64,000 bases of DNA from the NCBI RefSeq assembly GCF_003308995.1, contig NZ_QFFJ01000001.1, positions 1,054,001-1,118,000 of the forward strand. The letters are read 5' to 3'. Positions within the stretch are counted from its first letter, which is position 1. Each line of letters opens with the position of its first letter. This document shows, in pieces, positions 52,285 to 61,816 of the stretch. Under the pieces are notes generated by a model that ran no database searches, was not told the DNA's origin, and saw only the letters and a list, made by a program, of their open reading frames with translations. The DNA is from Chitinophaga flava (GTDB lineage: Bacteria > Bacteroidota > Bacteroidia > Chitinophagales > Chitinophagaceae). The position numbers and the translations under genes were made by a program.

Positions 52285-52821
52285 CAACAAATAATGTTGC
52301 AGAGAAGTAGTTAGTTTTTTCAATGCGATAATCAGTTGGGCATCTACGGTTTTGGGAGAGATATTGAGTATACCCGCTACTTCTTTGTAGGAAAGACCGT
52401 CTTCTTTTACCATCTTAAAGATAAGCCTGCATTTGGGTGGTAGCTGGCGGACTGCCGCGGCTATAGCGCTTTGCAGCTCATGTGTGAGTAACAGTTGTTC
52501 TGCTCCGGCACAAAATCGGATCTGTGGCACCTGCAAATTATCGAGGTCAGCTTCCGTGAAGGTGGTAGCTGAACGCAGCTGGTTGAGTGCAGCATGTTTT
52601 ACCGCCACATAGAGATACACTTTTATATTCTCTATTTCATGCAGGGTATTTCTGCGCTGCCATAGGCGGACGAAAACATCATTCACTACTTCTTCTGCGG
52701 GCTGATGCTGCTTCAGGAATGCCAGGGCAAACTGATATAGCGGAAACATCTGCTGCTGATAAAAAGCTTTAAATGCCTGCTGGTCATCGTGAAATTGTAT
52801 ACGGTAAAGCAGCTCCTTCAT
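52273..52821 (-). CDS. ECF RNA polymerase sigma-70 factor (FecI/SigW-like)
   Basis: The 182-aa protein has sigma region 2 (FAYQQQMFPLYQFALAFLKQ-like start and AEEVVNDVFVRLWQRR at about 42-57). Region 4 has a helix-turn-helix, LPPKCRLIFKMVKEDGLSYK and EVAGILNISPKTVDAQL (about 130-166). It belongs to the Bacteroidota group paired with FecR and SusC. Its last three residues and stop codon lie inside a palindromic repeat, which suggests that the native C-terminus has been replaced or trimmed by the repeat. Confidence 0.92.
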   Translation of the reverse strand: MKELLYRIQFHDDQQAFKAFYQQQMFPLYQFALAFLKQHQPAEEVVNDVFVRLWQRRNTLHEIENIKVYLYVAVKHAALNQLRSATTFTEADLDNLQVPQIRFCAGAEQLLLTHELQSAIAAAVRQLPPKCRLIFKMVKEDGLSYKEVAGILNISPKTVDAQLIIALKKLTTSLQHYLLPQG

Positions 52822-52911
52822 ATTTCATCGTGCGTAGCACAATATAAAAATAATTTAATAAACTAAGTTAGTTTTTAAATTATTTTCTAAATAAAAAGGG
52901 ATGAATGGTTT

Positions 52912-53793
52912 TTAATGGTTAATAGGCTGGCTATGGAGTATATCCCTAACCGTTTGTCCGGGTAATAAACGGAATACCGGGATATTCAGGGCATAACGAT
53001 CGCATAGCTGGCGCAGTCGCTGGTCAATCTCTTCAGCTGAATAACGGGAGGAAAAATGCCCCAGTATCAGCTGTTGCACACGGGTAGCACTCACCATTTC
53101 TATAACTTCTTCCAGGCGGCTATGCCGGTGCTTATCGGAATTGGGGGCTACCATCTCCTCTCCGCCCAGGAAAGTGGCTTCATGGATCAGTATTTCTGCA
53201 TCCTGCCAGGTTTCAGGATTCGCTACCGGCGTATCGCCGGAATAACTCAGAATATTGGTACGTACCTCCATCGTGGTACTTTCCTTTCCTTTTTCACGGC
53301 TGATAATTTTAATCTCGTCTTCTGAAAGTCCCGCCAATTCAGGACGCAGCTTGCGTTTTGTCTGCATCACCTTATAACTCAGGCTGCGCACGGTATCAGG
53401 TGCGGCATCTACATGTTCATTACGCAAGGGTACCACCAGCATATCATTCTTTATCCATATTTCATCACCTGGCGCGACTGGCATCCATACAGTAGTGGCA
53501 ATATGCGGATCAAATTTTTTAGTGAACGCTTCCAGCGCCGGATACGACTGGCCGTCCCTGGGGTAACAGATCACCGGCAAACCATCACGGGCATTCAGCT
53601 GATTCAGTTGCAGCAAACCGGTAATATGGTCTCTGTCTGCATGGGAAAGAAATACATGCTGGATCTTTCTGCTTTTCTGTAATAAAGTGGAAGTAACCCC
53701 GTCACCTGCATCAAACAAAATACCCAGTTCATCGATAAAATACCAGGTGGAAAACAGGGCCGTAGAATAGCCGGTGATCGTAAACGTTTTCAT
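52912..53793 (-). CDS. Metallo-beta-lactamase-fold hydrolase, RNase Z-like
   Basis: The 293-aa protein has the beta-lactamase fold with the metal motif SHADRDH (H51, D53, D55, H56). The second His of the usual HxHxDH is an Asp here. Later ligands are LSYSGDTP (about 178-185), HEATF and GHFSSRYS (about 243-250). The length and the late GHFSSRYS loop match the RNase Z / arylsulfatase-like branch. It may act as tRNA 3' endonuclease or another phosphodiesterase. It is divergent from the metal ATPase gene. Confidence 0.8.
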   Translation of the reverse strand: MKTFTITGYSTALFSTWYFIDELGILFDAGDGVTSTLLQKSRKIQHVFLSHADRDHITGLLQLNQLNARDGLPVICYPRDGQSYPALEAFTKKFDPHIATTVWMPVAPGDEIWIKNDMLVVPLRNEHVDAAPDTVRSLSYKVMQTKRKLRPELAGLSEDEIKIISREKGKESTTMEVRTNILSYSGDTPVANPETWQDAEILIHEATFLGGEEMVAPNSDKHRHSRLEEVIEMVSATRVQQLILGHFSSRYSAEEIDQRLRQLCDRYALNIPVFRLLPGQTVRDILHSQPINH

Positions 53794-53984
53794 AATACAA
53801 AGCTAAGCATATAAAGCCCTGTTTTTGCAACCACGGTGTAAAAATAGAATGGGCTGGCTATGGAGGAATGCTTAATTTTGTTACATGCGGAGATAATGAC
53901 TGCTATCCTGCATACCCGGATAATTTTCCTTTAACTACCATCATTCAGATATGATGTGCGCATAAGACGTGCACCAGGATTTTT

Positions 53985-56105
53985 ATGCCCATTAAAAAAG
54001 AGATTATGAAAGAAAACAATACAGTTGCACCTGCCAGGAAACCTGTTTCAGCTCATCATCCCGACCATCAGCATAAACCGGGCGAAAAACAGGACCACAA
54101 ACATAGCCATGATCATGGTCAGGGTTGTGATCACGGTCACGCCCACACGATGATGATTTTCGGTAAAAATACGGAGCTCTATTTCAGCCTGCTCTGCGGC
54201 ATACTGCTGGGCATCGCCTGGTTGTTGGGGAACACCATCGTCATTTCACAAACGGCTACACTGTCCCTCCTGCTGGGCGCTTATTTCTTCGGCGGTTTCT
54301 TTACCACCAAAGAAGCTGTCCAAACCATCGCCAAAGGAGGCTTTGAAATAGACTTCCTGATGCTGGTAGCTGCAGTAGGCGCCGCCATCCTGGGCAAATG
54401 GGAAGAAGGAGCACTGCTGCTGTTCCTCTTCAGTCTCGGACATTCTCTTGAACATTATGCGATGGACAAAGCCAGAAAATCCATTTCCGCGCTGGCCAGC
54501 CTGGCCCCTAAAACGGCTCTCCTCAAAACCAACGGCGCCACCACCGAAGTAGACACCAGCGTCCTCAAAGCAGGCGATATCATAGTAGTAAGACCCAACA
54601 CCAAAATATCCGCTGACGGTATTGTAGTGGCAGGTGCCAGCAGTGTTAACCAGGCACCTATCACCGGCGAAAGTGTACCAGTAGATAAAATACCGGTAGA
54701 CAACCCTGCTGCCGCTCTTCTGCATGATAACATCGACGCCCGCTATAAAGTGTATTCCGGCTCCATCAATGGCAACGGCTCCCTGGAAGTGATGGTCAGC
54801 CAACCTGCCAGCGACTCTACCATTTCAAGACTGGTGAAAATGGTGAATGAAGCACAATCGCAGAAATCACCCACACAGCAGTTTACAGATAAATTCCAGC
54901 GCATCTTCGTACCATCAGTCCTCACACTGGTAGTACTCCTGTGTTTCGCCTTCCTCGTCATCGACGAATCTTTCGGCGCCAGCTTCTACCGTGCCATGTC
55001 CGTACTGGTGGCAGCCAGCCCTTGTGCACTGGCTATCTCCACACCCAGCGCAGTACTAAGCGGCGTAGCCCGCGCTGCCCGCATGGGTGTACTTATCAAA
55101 GGCGGCCGTCCGCTGGAAGACCTCGGTACCCTCACCGCCGTAGCCTTCGATAAAACAGGTACCCTCACCGAAGGCAAACCTAAACTCACACAGGTAATAC
55201 CGATGAACGGCCTCTCCGAAAACGAGCTGCTGCAAGCCGCCGTAGCCGTCGAAGCCCTCAGCGACCACCCGCTGGCCAAAGCCATCGTAAGGGATGGTAA
55301 AACCAGACTCGGCAACCTGCCCGTACCCGAAGCCCAGCAGCTCGAAGCCGTACTGGGTAAAGGTATCAAAGCTACCTGGCAGCAACAGCCGGTATATATC
55401 GGCAACCTCGCCCTCTTCGATGCCCTCGATACCCATCTGCCTTCCCAGGAACTCCGTACCCGCGTACAGGAACTGGAACGTGCAGGCAATACGACCATGA
55501 TTGTGCGTAAAGGAGACGTTTACGCGGGCATCATCGCTGTAATGGACACACCTCGCCCCGAAGCTGCAGAGGCGCTTAAAGCGCTTAAAAACGCCGGAAT
55601 ACGGCGCATGATCATGCTCACCGGTGACAACCAACAGGTAGCCGACGCCGTAGCCCGCGAAATAGGCATCACCGACGCCTGGGGAAGCCTCCTGCCAGAA
55701 CAGAAAGTAGCCGCCATACAAAAACTAGCCAAAGACGAAAATAAAGTCGCCATGGTAGGCGACGGTGTTAACGACGCCCCCGCCATGGCCAACAGCACCG
55801 TCGGCATCGCCATGGGCGCCGCCGGCTCAGACGTAGCACTGGAAACAGCAGATATCGCCCTCATGGGAGATAAACTCTCCCTCCTGCCCTTCGCCATCGG
55901 CCTCAGCAGAACAGCCAGCAGGATCATCAAACAAAACCTCTGGATCAGCCTCGGCATGGTAGCGGTACTCATCCCCCTCACCATCACCGGCATCGCCTCC
56001 ATAGGCCCCGCCGTAATGGCCCACGAAGGATCTACGCTCATCGTCGTATTCAATGGGCTGCGATTGCTCGCCTATAAAGGTCCCAGGGCTGAAGCCCTGG
56101 GCTAA
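53985..56105 (+). CDS. P1B-4-type heavy-metal translocating ATPase
   Basis: The 706-aa inner-membrane pump has a His/Asp-rich N-terminus (HHPDHQH, HKHSHDHGQGCDHGHAH; residues 24-54). The transmembrane metal motif is SPC at 345-347, not CPC, and DKTGTLT is at 389-395. HP locus DHPLAKAI, GDGVNDAP and M8 motif HEGST at 680-684 follow. SPC with HEGST is the P1B-4 signature, so Co, Zn or Fe export is expected. The C-terminal residues Pro-Arg-Ala-Glu-Ala-Leu-Gly are encoded by a palindromic repeat (56082-56104) that also provides the stop. A second ATG at 54006 is a possible start. Confidence 0.92.
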   Translation: MPIKKEIMKENNTVAPARKPVSAHHPDHQHKPGEKQDHKHSHDHGQGCDHGHAHTMMIFGKNTELYFSLLCGILLGIAWLLGNTIVISQTATLSLLLGAYFFGGFFTTKEAVQTIAKGGFEIDFLMLVAAVGAAILGKWEEGALLLFLFSLGHSLEHYAMDKARKSISALASLAPKTALLKTNGATTEVDTSVLKAGDIIVVRPNTKISADGIVVAGASSVNQAPITGESVPVDKIPVDNPAAALLHDNIDARYKVYSGSINGNGSLEVMVSQPASDSTISRLVKMVNEAQSQKSPTQQFTDKFQRIFVPSVLTLVVLLCFAFLVIDESFGASFYRAMSVLVAASPCALAISTPSAVLSGVARAARMGVLIKGGRPLEDLGTLTAVAFDKTGTLTEGKPKLTQVIPMNGLSENELLQAAVAVEALSDHPLAKAIVRDGKTRLGNLPVPEAQQLEAVLGKGIKATWQQQPVYIGNLALFDALDTHLPSQELRTRVQELERAGNTTMIVRKGDVYAGIIAVMDTPRPEAAEALKALKNAGIRRMIMLTGDNQQVADAVAREIGITDAWGSLLPEQKVAAIQKLAKDENKVAMVGDGVNDAPAMANSTVGIAMGAAGSDVALETADIALMGDKLSLLPFAIGLSRTASRIIKQNLWISLGMVAVLIPLTITGIASIGPAVMAHEGSTLIVVFNGLRLLAYKGPRAEALG
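56082..56104. repeat. Dispersed palindromic repeat, copy 3 (encodes ATPase C-terminus)
   Basis: CCCAGGGCTGAAGCCCTGGG followed by CTA. The last seven codons of the ATPase gene fall in this element. Confidence 0.9.
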
Positions 56106-56123
56106 TTTTGTTTATAATCAGGT

Positions 56124-56189
56124 ACGGGGGTTTAGGAAATAATCAAAGGCTACGCTAATTTAACCTTTGATTATTTCCTAAACCCCCGT
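56124..56189. repeat. Perfect 26-bp inverted repeat nested between palindrome copies 3 and 4
   Basis: The left arm at 56124-56149 (ACGGGGGTTTAGGAAATAAT, then CAAAGG) is perfectly inverted at 56164-56189 around a 14-nt loop. The whole is bracketed by palindrome copies at 56082 and 56206, giving a 147-bp compound element. It probably also separates the convergent ATPase and lipoprotein genes transcriptionally. Confidence 0.9.
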
Positions 56190-56205
56190 CTATTCATATC
56201 CAATA

Positions 56206-56228
56206 TAGCCCAGGGCTTCAGCCCTGGG
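56206..56228. repeat. Dispersed palindromic repeat, copy 4
   Basis: TAGCCCAGGGCTTCAGCCCT plus GGG, inverted relative to copy 3. It ends 10 bp before the stop of the minus-strand lipoprotein gene. Confidence 0.9.
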
Positions 56229-56238
56229 ATGCCTGGGA

Positions 56239-56673
56239 TTATTGTTTTATTTGAAGATTATAAACGTTGGTGTTTTTTCCGCTCTGAGAAGTGACGGTAT
56301 AATTCCTGGGAGCTGTAAAATCTTCAATACGCCCCAGTATCGGACTTACTTTCGCATACTTCGATTGTGAAGACAACGTAAAACGGATATTCAGCTGTTT
56401 AATGTCCACGCCTGCCTTTACGGTGATCACAATAGGGATAGGCGTAACCTTACCGCCGGTAGTGTCTCCCCTTTCAATATTGGTGACCGGGTCTGTAATG
56501 ATTTTGGGGATTACTTTAGTTACCGTCAGCTCTGTTTGGGTGGCATCGTATACTATTACATCCTGTATCCAGGCCTGATCGCTTTTATCACCGATAGGCT
56601 GGTCATCAGCCTTGGAACAAGCGCTGATGAAAGAAAATATGCTGAGTATAACGAGATATGATATGTGTTTCAT
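56239..56673 (-). CDS. Putative surface lipoprotein, accessory to SusC/D
   Basis: The 144-aa protein starts MKHISYLVILSIFSFISACSK, a lipoprotein signal with ISAC. It has one beta-sandwich-like domain ending FTAPRNYTVTSQSGKNTNVY and then NLQIK, a C-terminal pattern common in Bacteroidota DUF5018-like lipoproteins. It follows susD by 27 bp in the second locus, the position often held by SusE/F-type binding proteins. The ligand is unknown. No catabolic enzyme follows it. Confidence 0.65.
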   Translation of the reverse strand: MKHISYLVILSIFSFISACSKADDQPIGDKSDQAWIQDVIVYDATQTELTVTKVIPKIITDPVTNIERGDTTGGKVTPIPIVITVKAGVDIKQLNIRFTLSSQSKYAKVSPILGRIEDFTAPRNYTVTSQSGKNTNVYNLQIKQ

Positions 56674-56700
56674 CTTTGATTTTTTTGTTGGAACAAATAA

Positions 56701-58314
56701 TTACCAGCCCGAATTCTGGGTGAGGTTACCATTCTTTAACAGTTCATTGAACGGTATCGGCATATAGTACATATTGGGCGTAAATACACTGTTTTTAGGA
56801 TCTACTACAATACGTTCGTATTTCCAGCCATTGCCTACCGGCGTGATCTTCATGCCGGTATAACGACGACCATTCAGCACATCGGGCCTCTCTGCAATCT
56901 TCCAACGGCGCAGGTCCCAATAACGTTTCATTTCATAACACAGCTCCACATATCTTTCATTACGGATCAGGGTACGCATGGAATCCTGCTGTATGTCAGT
57001 TCCCAGCGGAACATTAATACCGGCACGGGCACGTAGTTCGTTAAGCGCACCCAGTACGGAGTTATCAGGCCCGGAAGCTTCATTCCTTGCTTCTGCATAA
57101 CTAAGTAATATCTCTGCATACCTTATTTCAATCCAGTTCTGGTCGCTGCCTTTTCCGGAGCTGTACCCCTTGTTGGTTTCATCCACTCCTTTACGCTGAT
57201 AATAACCGGTGGTAGTACAGAAACTAAAGCCCAGACCATTCAGACTGTCTTTGATATGTGTATACTGCGTTCTGCCGCAATATTCGGAGCCGTTATACAC
57301 AATGGTGGCATAAAATCTTTTATCTCTGCCGGTATAGGGATCGTTGGGATCATAACCGGAACCCGCCTGAAAAATACTTTTACCATTGGCCATCGGGAAC
57401 GCATCTACGAGCTCCTGCAAAGGGCAACGTTTAGGACCTATACCATTGGCAATAGACAGCGGTTTGGCCTGCGCATCCCAGCCATGTTCCTTATCGGGTT
57501 TGCTGTACTGTACTTCAAAGATTACTTCCTGGTTGCTTTTGTCCAGCATGATCCGGCGCACATCAGGATACAACGAATAGGCTTTCAGGTCTATTACATC
57601 CTGTGCCGCCTTAGCCGCAGCTTCCCACCTGGTTTTATCATTGGTGGTATTATAAAGCTGACTGGCGTAGAATAACAAAGCACGGGCTTTCAGAGCCATG
57701 GCAGCGCCTTTGGTAGCACGACCGCTGGCGGTCTTTCCCTTTTCCGGCAACAATGCAGCGGCCTCTTCACACTCCTTTACAATAAACTGATAACATTCAT
57801 CTACTGTATTTCTTTTGACAGCCAGATCATCGGTCAACTTCTGCGGAGCAGTAATAATCGGTACACCGCCATATCGTTTTACCATGTCGAAATAAGTGAT
57901 AGCCCGCAGAAATTTGGCTTCTCCCAGATACTGTTTCTTCAGGTCTTCACTGATAGTGGATTTCTGTTGTAATCCTTCTATGAACTCATTGGCTTTGCGT
58001 ACATCATCATAAGCCCAGTAATCAAAATAGCCGGAGGAAGGTGTCCATACACCGGCCAGGATATTAAATGGATTGCCGGTACTGGCGCCTATCCTGGTTT
58101 CATCACAGATATTATCTACAATAGGCGGGTTGGCATTATCAAAGCCCGGCCTGTTGGCATAGATATTATTCAGGAAAAGCCTTACCAGATTAGGATCGGT
58201 CCAGATGGCTTCTTTGTCTACACTGTTGAGGTTCTCTTTTTCCAGCACATTGGAGCAGGAGAAAAATGCCAGTGTCAGCAGCAGGCATCCTGTTATATAA
58301 AGCGTCTGTTTCAT
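56701..58314 (-). CDS. SusD/RagB-family lipoprotein (second locus)
   Basis: The 537-aa protein starts MKQTLYITGCLLLTLAFFSCS, with lipobox FFSC. SusD features are GEAKFLRAITYFDMVKRYGG (about 131-150), EIRYAEILLSYAEARNEAS and RNERYVELCYEMKRYWDLRR in the C-terminal third. It ends in PFNELLKNGNLTQNSGW. It binds substrate on the cell surface and closes the SusC channel. It begins 10 bp downstream of susC. Confidence 0.93.
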   Translation of the reverse strand: MKQTLYITGCLLLTLAFFSCSNVLEKENLNSVDKEAIWTDPNLVRLFLNNIYANRPGFDNANPPIVDNICDETRIGASTGNPFNILAGVWTPSSGYFDYWAYDDVRKANEFIEGLQQKSTISEDLKKQYLGEAKFLRAITYFDMVKRYGGVPIITAPQKLTDDLAVKRNTVDECYQFIVKECEEAAALLPEKGKTASGRATKGAAMALKARALLFYASQLYNTTNDKTRWEAAAKAAQDVIDLKAYSLYPDVRRIMLDKSNQEVIFEVQYSKPDKEHGWDAQAKPLSIANGIGPKRCPLQELVDAFPMANGKSIFQAGSGYDPNDPYTGRDKRFYATIVYNGSEYCGRTQYTHIKDSLNGLGFSFCTTTGYYQRKGVDETNKGYSSGKGSDQNWIEIRYAEILLSYAEARNEASGPDNSVLGALNELRARAGINVPLGTDIQQDSMRTLIRNERYVELCYEMKRYWDLRRWKIAERPDVLNGRRYTGMKITPVGNGWKYERIVVDPKNSVFTPNMYYMPIPFNELLKNGNLTQNSGW

Positions 58315-58324
58315 TATGCTGTTA

Positions 58325-61300
58325 TTAGAAGGTTAGATTTACACCGATGTTGTAGTTCTTTTGTTGAGGATAATAGTTTCCTTTACCTGCCGTGGATTCC
58401 GGATCGAACAGTTTGAACTGGTCGATGGTGAATACGTTCAGACCGGAAGCGTATATACGTAACCGTTCTATGCCACGCAACAGTTGTTTCGGAATGGTAT
58501 AACCCAGTTCAAAGGATTTCAGGCGCACATACCCTGTTTTTTTCAACCAGAAATCTGAATCACGGTCGTTGTTGGAATTACGGTCGAGGTAAGCACGTGG
58601 ATAGGCAGCACCGGGATTATCAGGTGTCCAGTAGTCCAGCAGGTAAGCGAAGCTGTTGGAGTTGCCACCATTATCAAACATATTGCGGCCGGTGCCGCTG
58701 AGCATCATGTTGCTTTTGAAGGCACCCTGAAAAAGCATGCCGAGGTCGAAGCCTTTCCAGTCTGCGCTGATATACAGGCCCAGTATAACCTTGGGCGTGG
58801 TGCCATCGTAGGAAAGAACGGTCATGTCGTAATCATCCACAATACCATCGCCGTTGAGGTCCAGGTATTTGATATCGCCCGGCTGCGCGGTGTTTTTGGC
58901 ATATTGCACCGGCGAGTTGTATACCTCTTTGGCCGACTGGAACAAACCATCTGAGCGAAGGCCGTAAATGTAGTCGATAGGTTTGCCTTTACGTTTTCTA
59001 TAGAATGGTGTATTGTCTCCTTCATCCAGCACAATCACGGTGTTGTGTGCATAAGAGCCATTGGCCTTGATGAAATAATTGAGTTTTCCGATGGTACCGC
59101 GGTGGTTCACGGATACTTCAAAACCGGTGTTATCTACTACAGCATAGTTTTCATCAGGCAGCTGGCGGCCGAAGGTGCCAGGCACGGAAGCGGTGCGCGG
59201 ACGCAGGATATCAGAAGTACGTTTGTAGAAATAGTCAGCTTCAAATCCGAGCTTTCCTTTGAACAGCAAAGCTTCCAGACCGATATCTGTTGTCTTTGCT
59301 TTTTCCCAGGTGATGTTGAGATTGGGATAAGGACCATAGATAACTGACTGGTCTACCTTACCGTCGAATACAGCTGGTTTGTCGAAAGTATAGTAGTCAT
59401 TATACTGGAAGTTGGGTACCCTGTCGTTGCCGAGTACGCCATAAGAAGCGCGCAGCTTCAGGTTATCCACAAAACGTAATGCATTGGAATTTTTAAAGAA
59501 GTTTTCCTCAGAAATGCGCCAGCCGGCGGATACCGCGGGAAACAAGCCATAGCGGCGTCCTTTCGGGAAGTTGGCTGAGCCATCATAACGGAAAGAAGCT
59601 TCCAGCAGATAACGCGCATCATAGTCATAACTAACCCTGCCTACATAACTTCTGCGGCCTGTTTCGGCGGCATATCCGTCGTTATTACGGTCGATGGCAC
59701 CACCGGCACCCAGCTGGTCTACGAGGATGCTGGGATAGTTGGTACGGTAGGCGTTGAAGGTATCTGCCACGGAAGTAAATTGTTCGTACAGCAACAAACC
59801 GCTGAGGTTATGTCTTCCGAAGCTGCGTGCATAGTTAAGTGCCAGGTTTACAGTAGAACCACTGTTTTGTTCCATGGCTTGTGACAACTCTGTTTTAGTG
59901 AGATTCTTACCTACTGTTTTAGTGGAAATCACTTTACCGTTGGCATCGAGATCGTACATGGTGTACGGCACATCGAATTCTTTTCTGAAATTATTGTTTT
60001 TGTTGTAGTTGTATCTACCGGTAATATTCAGGCCTTTGGTGATGACATTCAGGTCTTGTTTGAAGCTGATGGTACCGAAGAAAGTGCTGAGGTCATTGCG
60101 CATATAACCTTTGCTGTTGATTTCTTCCACAGGATGTTCACCGGTAGTATTTTTCGGTGTGCCGTCGGGGTTATAGGCGTTGAAAACAGGTTTCTGGCGG
60201 ATCACATGCCCGAAGATGGTGGCATCAGTAAATTCGGGACTGCGGTTTTTACCGATACGGCCATCGATGTCTACAGTAATGGTAAGGGTTTTGTTGATCC
60301 TTGCATCTACGTTGGAGCGGAAACTGTAACGGTTATACGAAATATTGTTATACATGCCGTCCTGGCTCAGGTAGCCGCCGGAGAAAAAGTATTTGATGTT
60401 TTCTGAGCCGCCATCGATGGTGAGATTGTGTTGTGTTTGCAGCGATGTTTTGCGGAAAGAGGCGGCATACCAGTCGGTACCTACTTTACCGCTCTGGAAG
60501 TCGGCCATTTGATCTGCTGTATAGAACAGCGGAGCGAACTGCGGTTTGCTGGGATCCTGGCCTGCATTGATACGGGCGGCATTGTTGGTTTGCGCGTATT
60601 CATAAGCCGACATCAGTTTAGGATAGCGGGTAGGTTGTTGTATGCCTGCATAACCGGAGTAGTTGAACTTCGGTTTACCGGTATGTCCGCGGCGGGTGGT
60701 TACCAATACAACTCCGTTGGCCGCACGGGCGCCGTATACGGCGGCTGCAGCGGCATCTTTGAGGATGGTCACACTTTCCACTTCGTTAGGGTCCAGCTGA
60801 TCAAAAGGCCGTACTACACCGTCCACTACAATCAACGCATCATTGTTACCCCAGGTACTTTTACCACGGATAGAGATGCTGGAACCTGCACCGGGCTTAC
60901 CGCTGGTATTCTGTGCAATCAGGCCAGGCATCAGACCTACCAGGGCATTGCTCAGGTTGGAGGTAGGAGCCTGTTTCAGTTCTTTGGTATTTACAGTGGC
61001 TACTGCGCCGGTGATACTTGTTTTTTTCTGGGTACCATAACCTACTACTACGACCTCATTCATATCGGTGGCTGCCAGCTCCATTTTGATGTGGACATTG
61101 TTCGCCGCTGCTACCGGCACTTCCTGTGTTATATACCCAATCAGTTTAAACACCAGGGTGCCGGTGTTATCAGCTATCTCCAGCTGATAGTGGCCGGTAG
61201 GATCGGTGAGCACACCTTTGGTACTGCCTTTCAGGATCACGGCTACGCCGGGTAAACCTTCTCCTTTGGCATCGGTGACGGTACCTTTTATGATATGGCC

Positions 61301-61738
61301 CGGCGGCACTGCTGTCAGGGGTTCTGGTCCTGGTGGCGAGGTGGCCGGCATACTTCCCGGTAGTGCCTCACCCGGTTTTAGCCTGGACAACACGATCATC
61401 CCGTTGGACATTTCATAACCGATACCTTCCGGTGTCAGCATTTTATTAAGCAACGATGCCAGCTTCCACTGGCGCCCTTCTATAGTCACCTGTTTGCTGG
61501 CGGGCACGATATTGCGGCTGTATACAAATTTCACCGGCACAATATGTTCGAGTGCTGTCAGCATATCTTCCAGGCTACTGCTTTGGGCAGACAGGTTCAC
61601 GGTTTTGTCCAGTACCGATTGTCCTTTCGTGCTGCCGGCATAGGTCACTCCCGTCAATACAAGTGAAAGAAACAGTTGGCTTATAGTTATTTTCATAACC
61701 GGATGTAGTCTTAAAAGAAATTGTAAATGAAATTTCAT
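58325..61738 (-). CDS. SusC/RagA-family TonB-dependent receptor with STN domain (second locus)
   Basis: The 1137-aa protein starts at MKFHLQFLLRLHPVMKITIS; the longer frame adds 12 residues upstream. A signal segment is followed by an STN domain (VNLSAQSSSLEDMLTALEHI, about 48-110) and a Pro-rich linker (ALPGSMPATSPPGPEP). A carboxypeptidase-like domain follows (IKGTVTDAKGEGLPGVAVIL), then the plug signature NEVVVVGYGTQKKTSITGAV and the outer-membrane barrel, ending NYNIGVNLTF. The STN domain fits the sigma/FecR pair upstream. Confidence 0.93.
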   Translation of the reverse strand: MKFHLQFLLRLHPVMKITISQLFLSLVLTGVTYAGSTKGQSVLDKTVNLSAQSSSLEDMLTALEHIVPVKFVYSRNIVPASKQVTIEGRQWKLASLLNKMLTPEGIGYEMSNGMIVLSRLKPGEALPGSMPATSPPGPEPLTAVPPGHIIKGTVTDAKGEGLPGVAVILKGSTKGVLTDPTGHYQLEIADNTGTLVFKLIGYITQEVPVAAANNVHIKMELAATDMNEVVVVGYGTQKKTSITGAVATVNTKELKQAPTSNLSNALVGLMPGLIAQNTSGKPGAGSSISIRGKSTWGNNDALIVVDGVVRPFDQLDPNEVESVTILKDAAAAAVYGARAANGVVLVTTRRGHTGKPKFNYSGYAGIQQPTRYPKLMSAYEYAQTNNAARINAGQDPSKPQFAPLFYTADQMADFQSGKVGTDWYAASFRKTSLQTQHNLTIDGGSENIKYFFSGGYLSQDGMYNNISYNRYSFRSNVDARINKTLTITVDIDGRIGKNRSPEFTDATIFGHVIRQKPVFNAYNPDGTPKNTTGEHPVEEINSKGYMRNDLSTFFGTISFKQDLNVITKGLNITGRYNYNKNNNFRKEFDVPYTMYDLDANGKVISTKTVGKNLTKTELSQAMEQNSGSTVNLALNYARSFGRHNLSGLLLYEQFTSVADTFNAYRTNYPSILVDQLGAGGAIDRNNDGYAAETGRRSYVGRVSYDYDARYLLEASFRYDGSANFPKGRRYGLFPAVSAGWRISEENFFKNSNALRFVDNLKLRASYGVLGNDRVPNFQYNDYYTFDKPAVFDGKVDQSVIYGPYPNLNITWEKAKTTDIGLEALLFKGKLGFEADYFYKRTSDILRPRTASVPGTFGRQLPDENYAVVDNTGFEVSVNHRGTIGKLNYFIKANGSYAHNTVIVLDEGDNTPFYRKRKGKPIDYIYGLRSDGLFQSAKEVYNSPVQYAKNTAQPGDIKYLDLNGDGIVDDYDMTVLSYDGTTPKVILGLYISADWKGFDLGMLFQGAFKSNMMLSGTGRNMFDNGGNSNSFAYLLDYWTPDNPGAAYPRAYLDRNSNNDRDSDFWLKKTGYVRLKSFELGYTIPKQLLRGIERLRIYASGLNVFTIDQFKLFDPESTAGKGNYYPQQKNYNIGVNLTF

Positions 61739-61787
61739 AGTTTTAATTGTTTCATTTTCCTTTAAATGGGACAAAGCAAAAGCTGTT

Positions 61788-61807
61788 ATCGCCTGTAAAC
61801 AGGCGAT
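61788..61807. repeat. Small perfect hairpin in the fecR-susC gap (second locus)
   Basis: ATCGCCTG (61788-61795), loop TAAA and CAGGCGAT (61800-61807). It lies next to the antisense-oriented terminator-like hairpin and may be part of the same RNA. Confidence 0.6.
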
Positions 61808-61816
61808 TCAGTGTTA

